From assembly GCF_004101865.1 (NCBI RefSeq), contig NZ_CP026118.1, positions 620,001 through 684,000 of the forward strand: DNA of 64,000 nt, in the 5' to 3' direction. This DNA comes from Halobacillus litoralis. Its GTDB lineage: Bacteria > Bacillota > Bacilli > Bacillales > Halobacillaceae. The number at the start of each line of letters is the position of its first letter. Within the stretch, counting starts at the first letter, position 1. The notes under the pieces were generated by a model. It was not told the origin of the DNA. It did not search any database and saw only the letters and a list, made by a program, of their open reading frames with translations. Below are positions 61,437-64,000 of this stretch, piece by piece. A program made the position numbers and the translations under genes.

Positions 61437-64000
61437 TACCGCTTCACCTCACTGCCGGGGAATACGTAATCTTCCCGCTGCCATTTTTTCTTCACTTGCA
61501 CACTCACTTGCGGTACTGGGTTTCCGCGCCGATGATTATTGTGTGGAATCGGGGATTTCCCTTTCTTCTTCAATACTTTCATTTTAACGGCGATTTCTTT
61601 ATAGGCAGGGGTGTTACTGTCTTTATCAACCCGGTTGTCGGTCAAATAGTTGATCGCTGATTTCCCATCCCCGTTCAAAGGAAGATAAAGCTCTTTTCCA
61701 CTTACCCGGTCGGTAACGGTCACAATCCCTGTCGCCTCCCCTGCATCTGATATCAATTTGACTTCAGCGCCTTCCTCGATTCCCCGCTCTTTGGCCAATT
61801 CCTGTGATACTTCTATGAATGCATTCGGTGTTTTCCGGCGGATGCCTTCCGATTTGTAAGTCATGTTACCTTCGTGAAAATGCTCCAGTAACCGTCCGTT
61901 ATTCACATGAAGGTCATACTCTTCGCTCGTATCATACATCAGCTCAAAGTCTAAAGGATACAAGCGCGCCTTTTTATCTTCAAAAGGGAACCCTTCTGTA
62001 AATAGGAGTGGTTCATCTGTGCCGTCTTCAGCTACAGGCCACTGCAAGGATTTGTACCCTTCCAAACGATCATACCGGACACCAGCGAATAATGGGGCAA
62101 GTCCGGCAGCCTCCTCCATGATCTCAGAAGGATGGGTGTATCCCCAATCGAAGCCTGACTCTTTCGCAAGCAGCTGAAGGATTTCCCAGTCGGGTTTGGT
62201 GCCTTCTAACGGCTCAAAACTCTTGTACATTCGCTGAATTCTCCGTTCAGTGTTCGTGAACGTACCCTCTTTCTCCAAGCTTGGAGAAGCAGGTAGTACG
62301 ACATCCGCGTATTGAGAGGTATGTGTCAAAAACAGATCCTGGACGATGAACAAGTCCAGCTTTTCTAAGGCTGCTGTTACGTAATTGATATTCGCATCGA
62401 CGATTCCGGTGTCTTCCCCCATCACATACATTGCTGAAAGGTCGTCGTTGTGTATGGATTCGATCATTTCATGGTTGTCCATGCCCGGTTCTTTCGGAAT
62501 TTGGACGTCCCATGCCTTTTCGTATCTGCCACGGACTTCATCATCAGTCGTTTCCTCATATCCCGGGAAAAAGTTCGGCATGCTTCCGAAGTCGCTGCAC
62601 CCTTGTACATTGTTATGACCACGGAGCGGGTAGGCCCCAGTGCCAGGCTTGCCATAATTGCCAGTGATCAGCAAAAGATTACTGATCGCTGTACTCGTAT
62701 CACTGCCAAGCATATGCTGGGTCACACCCATCGCCCAGCAAATCGCCACCTTCTCTGTTTTCGCAATCTCTTGGGCCAGGGATTTCAAATCTTCTTCAGC
62801 AATGCCGGTGAGATCAGATGCGTATTCCAATGTGAACGGTTCGAGACTTTCACGGTATTCATCAAAACCGTTGACCCACTCTTTCAAAAAGTCTTGATCC
62901 TCCCACCCTTGATCAAGGATGTATTTCGTTACAGCTGACAACCAGACAAGATCAGTACCCGATTTCGGTTGAAAGAACCGATCGGCCCGTTTAGCCATTT
63001 CGTGTTTTCGCAAATCAAAGACGAACAATTTTTGACCGAAAAGTTTTTGAGATCGTTTAATTCTGGATGCGAGCACCGGGTGGGATTCAGCTGTGTTCGA
63101 ACCGATGGTCAGGACAAGGTTGCTTGCAGCGATATCATCGATCGTTCCTGAATCTCCGCCATACCCGACCGTTCTGAACAGTCCTTTTGTTGCCGGAGCC
63201 TGACAATAGCGGGAGCAGTTGTCAATATTATTGGTCCCAATAACTTGGCGGGCGAACTTCTGCATCAAATATGACTCTTCGTTCGTGGCTTTGGAAGAAG
63301 AGATGAAACCAAGATGATCGGCTCCTTTTTCTGCCTTGATTTCACTCATTCGCTCCACTACGAAGGAAATCGCTTCTCCCCATTCTACTTCTTCAAAATG
63401 ATCGCCACGGCGAATGAGCGGTTTAGTCAGTCGCTCTTCACTATTGACGTAATCCCAACCGAATTTCCCTTTGATACAAGTGGAAATACCGTTCGCTGGT
63501 GATTCGGCGTTCGGCTCAACCTTCAGGATTTGACGCCCCTTCGTCCAGACATCAAACGTACAGCCGACACCACAATAGGTGCAGACCGTTTTTTTCTTAT
63601 CGATCCGCTCTTCGCGCATCGACGCCTCCGTATCGGAGACCGCAAACAATGGTCCATAACCGGTCTCGACTTTTTTCGTCAATTGGATCATCGATTTCAA
63701 AATTCCTGGTTCTTGATCCGTCAAAAAGCCTGCCTCTCCTTCCATTCCTGTTTCCATCATGGCATTACAAGGACAGACAGTAGAACATTGGCCGCAATTT
63801 ACACATGAGGACTCATCGATGGGGACATCATTATCCCAAATGACCCGTGGTTCCTGGCGTTCCCAGTCGATTGTCAGTGTTTCATTCACCTGCACATCCT
63901 GGCAGACCTCCACACATCGGCCACATAGGATACACTGGTCAGGATCATAACGGTAAAACGTACCAGACTCATCTTTATCATAGCTAGTGGGCTGAAAAGG
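61436..64000 (-). CDS. Formate dehydrogenase alpha subunit (YrhE-like), 5'-truncated by the window
   Basis: The frame is open from the right edge (855 codons visible; the true start lies outside). An N-terminal ferredoxin-like part has [11 protein letters not shown] and [11 protein letters not shown]; then comes the molybdopterin domain with [12 protein letters not shown] and its [4Fe-4S] cluster, [17 protein letters not shown] with the candidate molybdenum-ligand Cys, and a C-terminal MopB-CT domain. The Cys is followed by Gln where E. coli FdhF has the catalytic His (shared with YjgC/YrhE-type enzymes, as I recall). It is coupled to the DUF1641 gene. Expected to be a soluble cytoplasmic NAD(P)-linked formate dehydrogenase or related oxidoreductase. 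Confidence 0.9.
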   Translation of the reverse strand, partial: PFQPTSYDKDESGTFYRYDPDQCILCGRCVEVCQDVQVNETLTIDWERQEPRVIWDNDVPIDESSCVNCGQCSTVCPCNAMMETGMEGEAGFLTDQEPGILKSMIQLTKKVETGYGPLFAVSDTEASMREERIDKKKTVCTYCGVGCTFDVWTKGRQILKVEPNAESPANGISTCIKGKFGWDYVNSEERLTKPLIRRGDHFEEVEWGEAISFVVERMSEIKAEKGADHLGFISSSKATNEESYLMQKFARQVIGTNNIDNCSRYCQAPATKGLFRTVGYGGDSGTIDDIAASNLVLTIGSNTAESHPVLASRIKRSQKLFGQKLFVFDLRKHEMAKRADRFFQPKSGTDLVWLSAVTKYILDQGWEDQDFLKEWVNGFDEYRESLEPFTLEYASDLTGIAEEDLKSLAQEIAKTEKVAICWAMGVTQHMLGSDTSTAISNLLLITGNYGKPGTGAYPLRGHNNVQGCSDFGSMPNFFPGYEETTDDEVRGRYEKAWDVQIPKEPGMDNHEMIESIHNDDLSAMYVMGEDTGIVDANINYVTAALEKLDLFIVQDLFLTHTSQYADVVLPASPSLEKEGTFTNTERRIQRMYKSFEPLEGTKPDWEILQLLAKESGFDWGYTHPSEIMEEAAGLAPLFAGVRYDRLEGYKSLQWPVAEDGTDEPLLFTEGFPFEDKKARLYPLDFELMYDTSEEYDLHVNNGRLLEHFHEGNMTYKSEGIRRKTPNAFIEVSQELAKERGIEEGAEVKLISDAGEATGIVTVTDRVSGKELYLPLNGDGKSAINYLTDNRVDKDSNTPAYKEIAVKMKVLKKKGKSPIPHNNHRRGNPVPQVSVQVKKKWQREDYVFPGSEVKR

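Noticed and set aside
63200..63240. Selenocysteine in the formate dehydrogenase
   Set aside because: The active-site codon is an ordinary Cys codon; no in-frame TGA or SECIS-like hairpin is present.

Overview
The window is chromosomal DNA of a low-GC Gram-positive bacterium, almost certainly Bacillaceae. The evidence is strong AGGAGG-type ribosome binding sites, tandem T-box leaders, CcpA-type cre sites, and families typical of Bacillus and its halotolerant relatives (DUF3231, DUF6366, DUF3953, DUF456, a YrhE/YrhD-type formate dehydrogenase pair, YczE). The genus cannot be fixed from the sequence alone. No rRNA, tRNA, CRISPR array or prophage was seen.

Layout. 0-7.4 kb: a partial lipoprotein, a TDT/SLAC1-like membrane protein, a PLP racemase coupled to a frameshifted DUF1611 gene, a methyltransferase, a frameshifted phosphotransferase and a nucleoside hydrolase. 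7.5-16 kb: small membrane proteins, a DUF4153-like permease and two ABC-2 exporter operons, each with its own regulator (GntR/YtrA type; XRE type). 16-20 kb: relics and a thrZ-like threonyl-tRNA synthetase behind two tandem T-box leaders, with an IS4-type transposase relic upstream. 20.2-25 kb: a sugar-acid module (2-keto-3-deoxyglucarate dehydratase, 2-oxoglutarate semialdehyde dehydrogenase, Nramp-like transporter, FadR-type GntR regulator) with a readable promoter, operator and cre site. 25-38 kb: mostly tiny membrane proteins, broken genes, an IS3 relic and an ArsR/AHSA1/VOC cluster. 38.7-41.3 kb: rifampicin phosphotransferase. 41.9-45.3 kb: further small secreted or membrane proteins, a histidine phosphatase and a CPBP protease. 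45.5-64 kb: a denser, more ordinary region with a DDAH-like hydrolase, ECF sigma/anti-sigma pair, polysaccharide deacetylase, AAC(3)-type acetyltransferase, YczE protein, CPA1 antiporter, penicillin acylase, aldo/keto reductase, DUF456 protein, a DUF4309-GH3 fusion, class I aldolase, and a DUF1641/formate dehydrogenase pair running off the right edge.

The most unusual feature is a family of about twenty short, same-orientation intergenic repeats between about 7.9 and 43.6 kb. Each has a variable hairpin, a C-rich strip, and a conserved arm close to GAAGACTTGATTTCGAGATA. They fall between small, mostly minus-strand genes, many of them broken, and I see none in the ordinary flanks. The pattern suggests a gene-capture or MITE-like zone; no integrase or intact transposase is present in the window. 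At least eight broken genes and two transposase relics lie in or near this zone.
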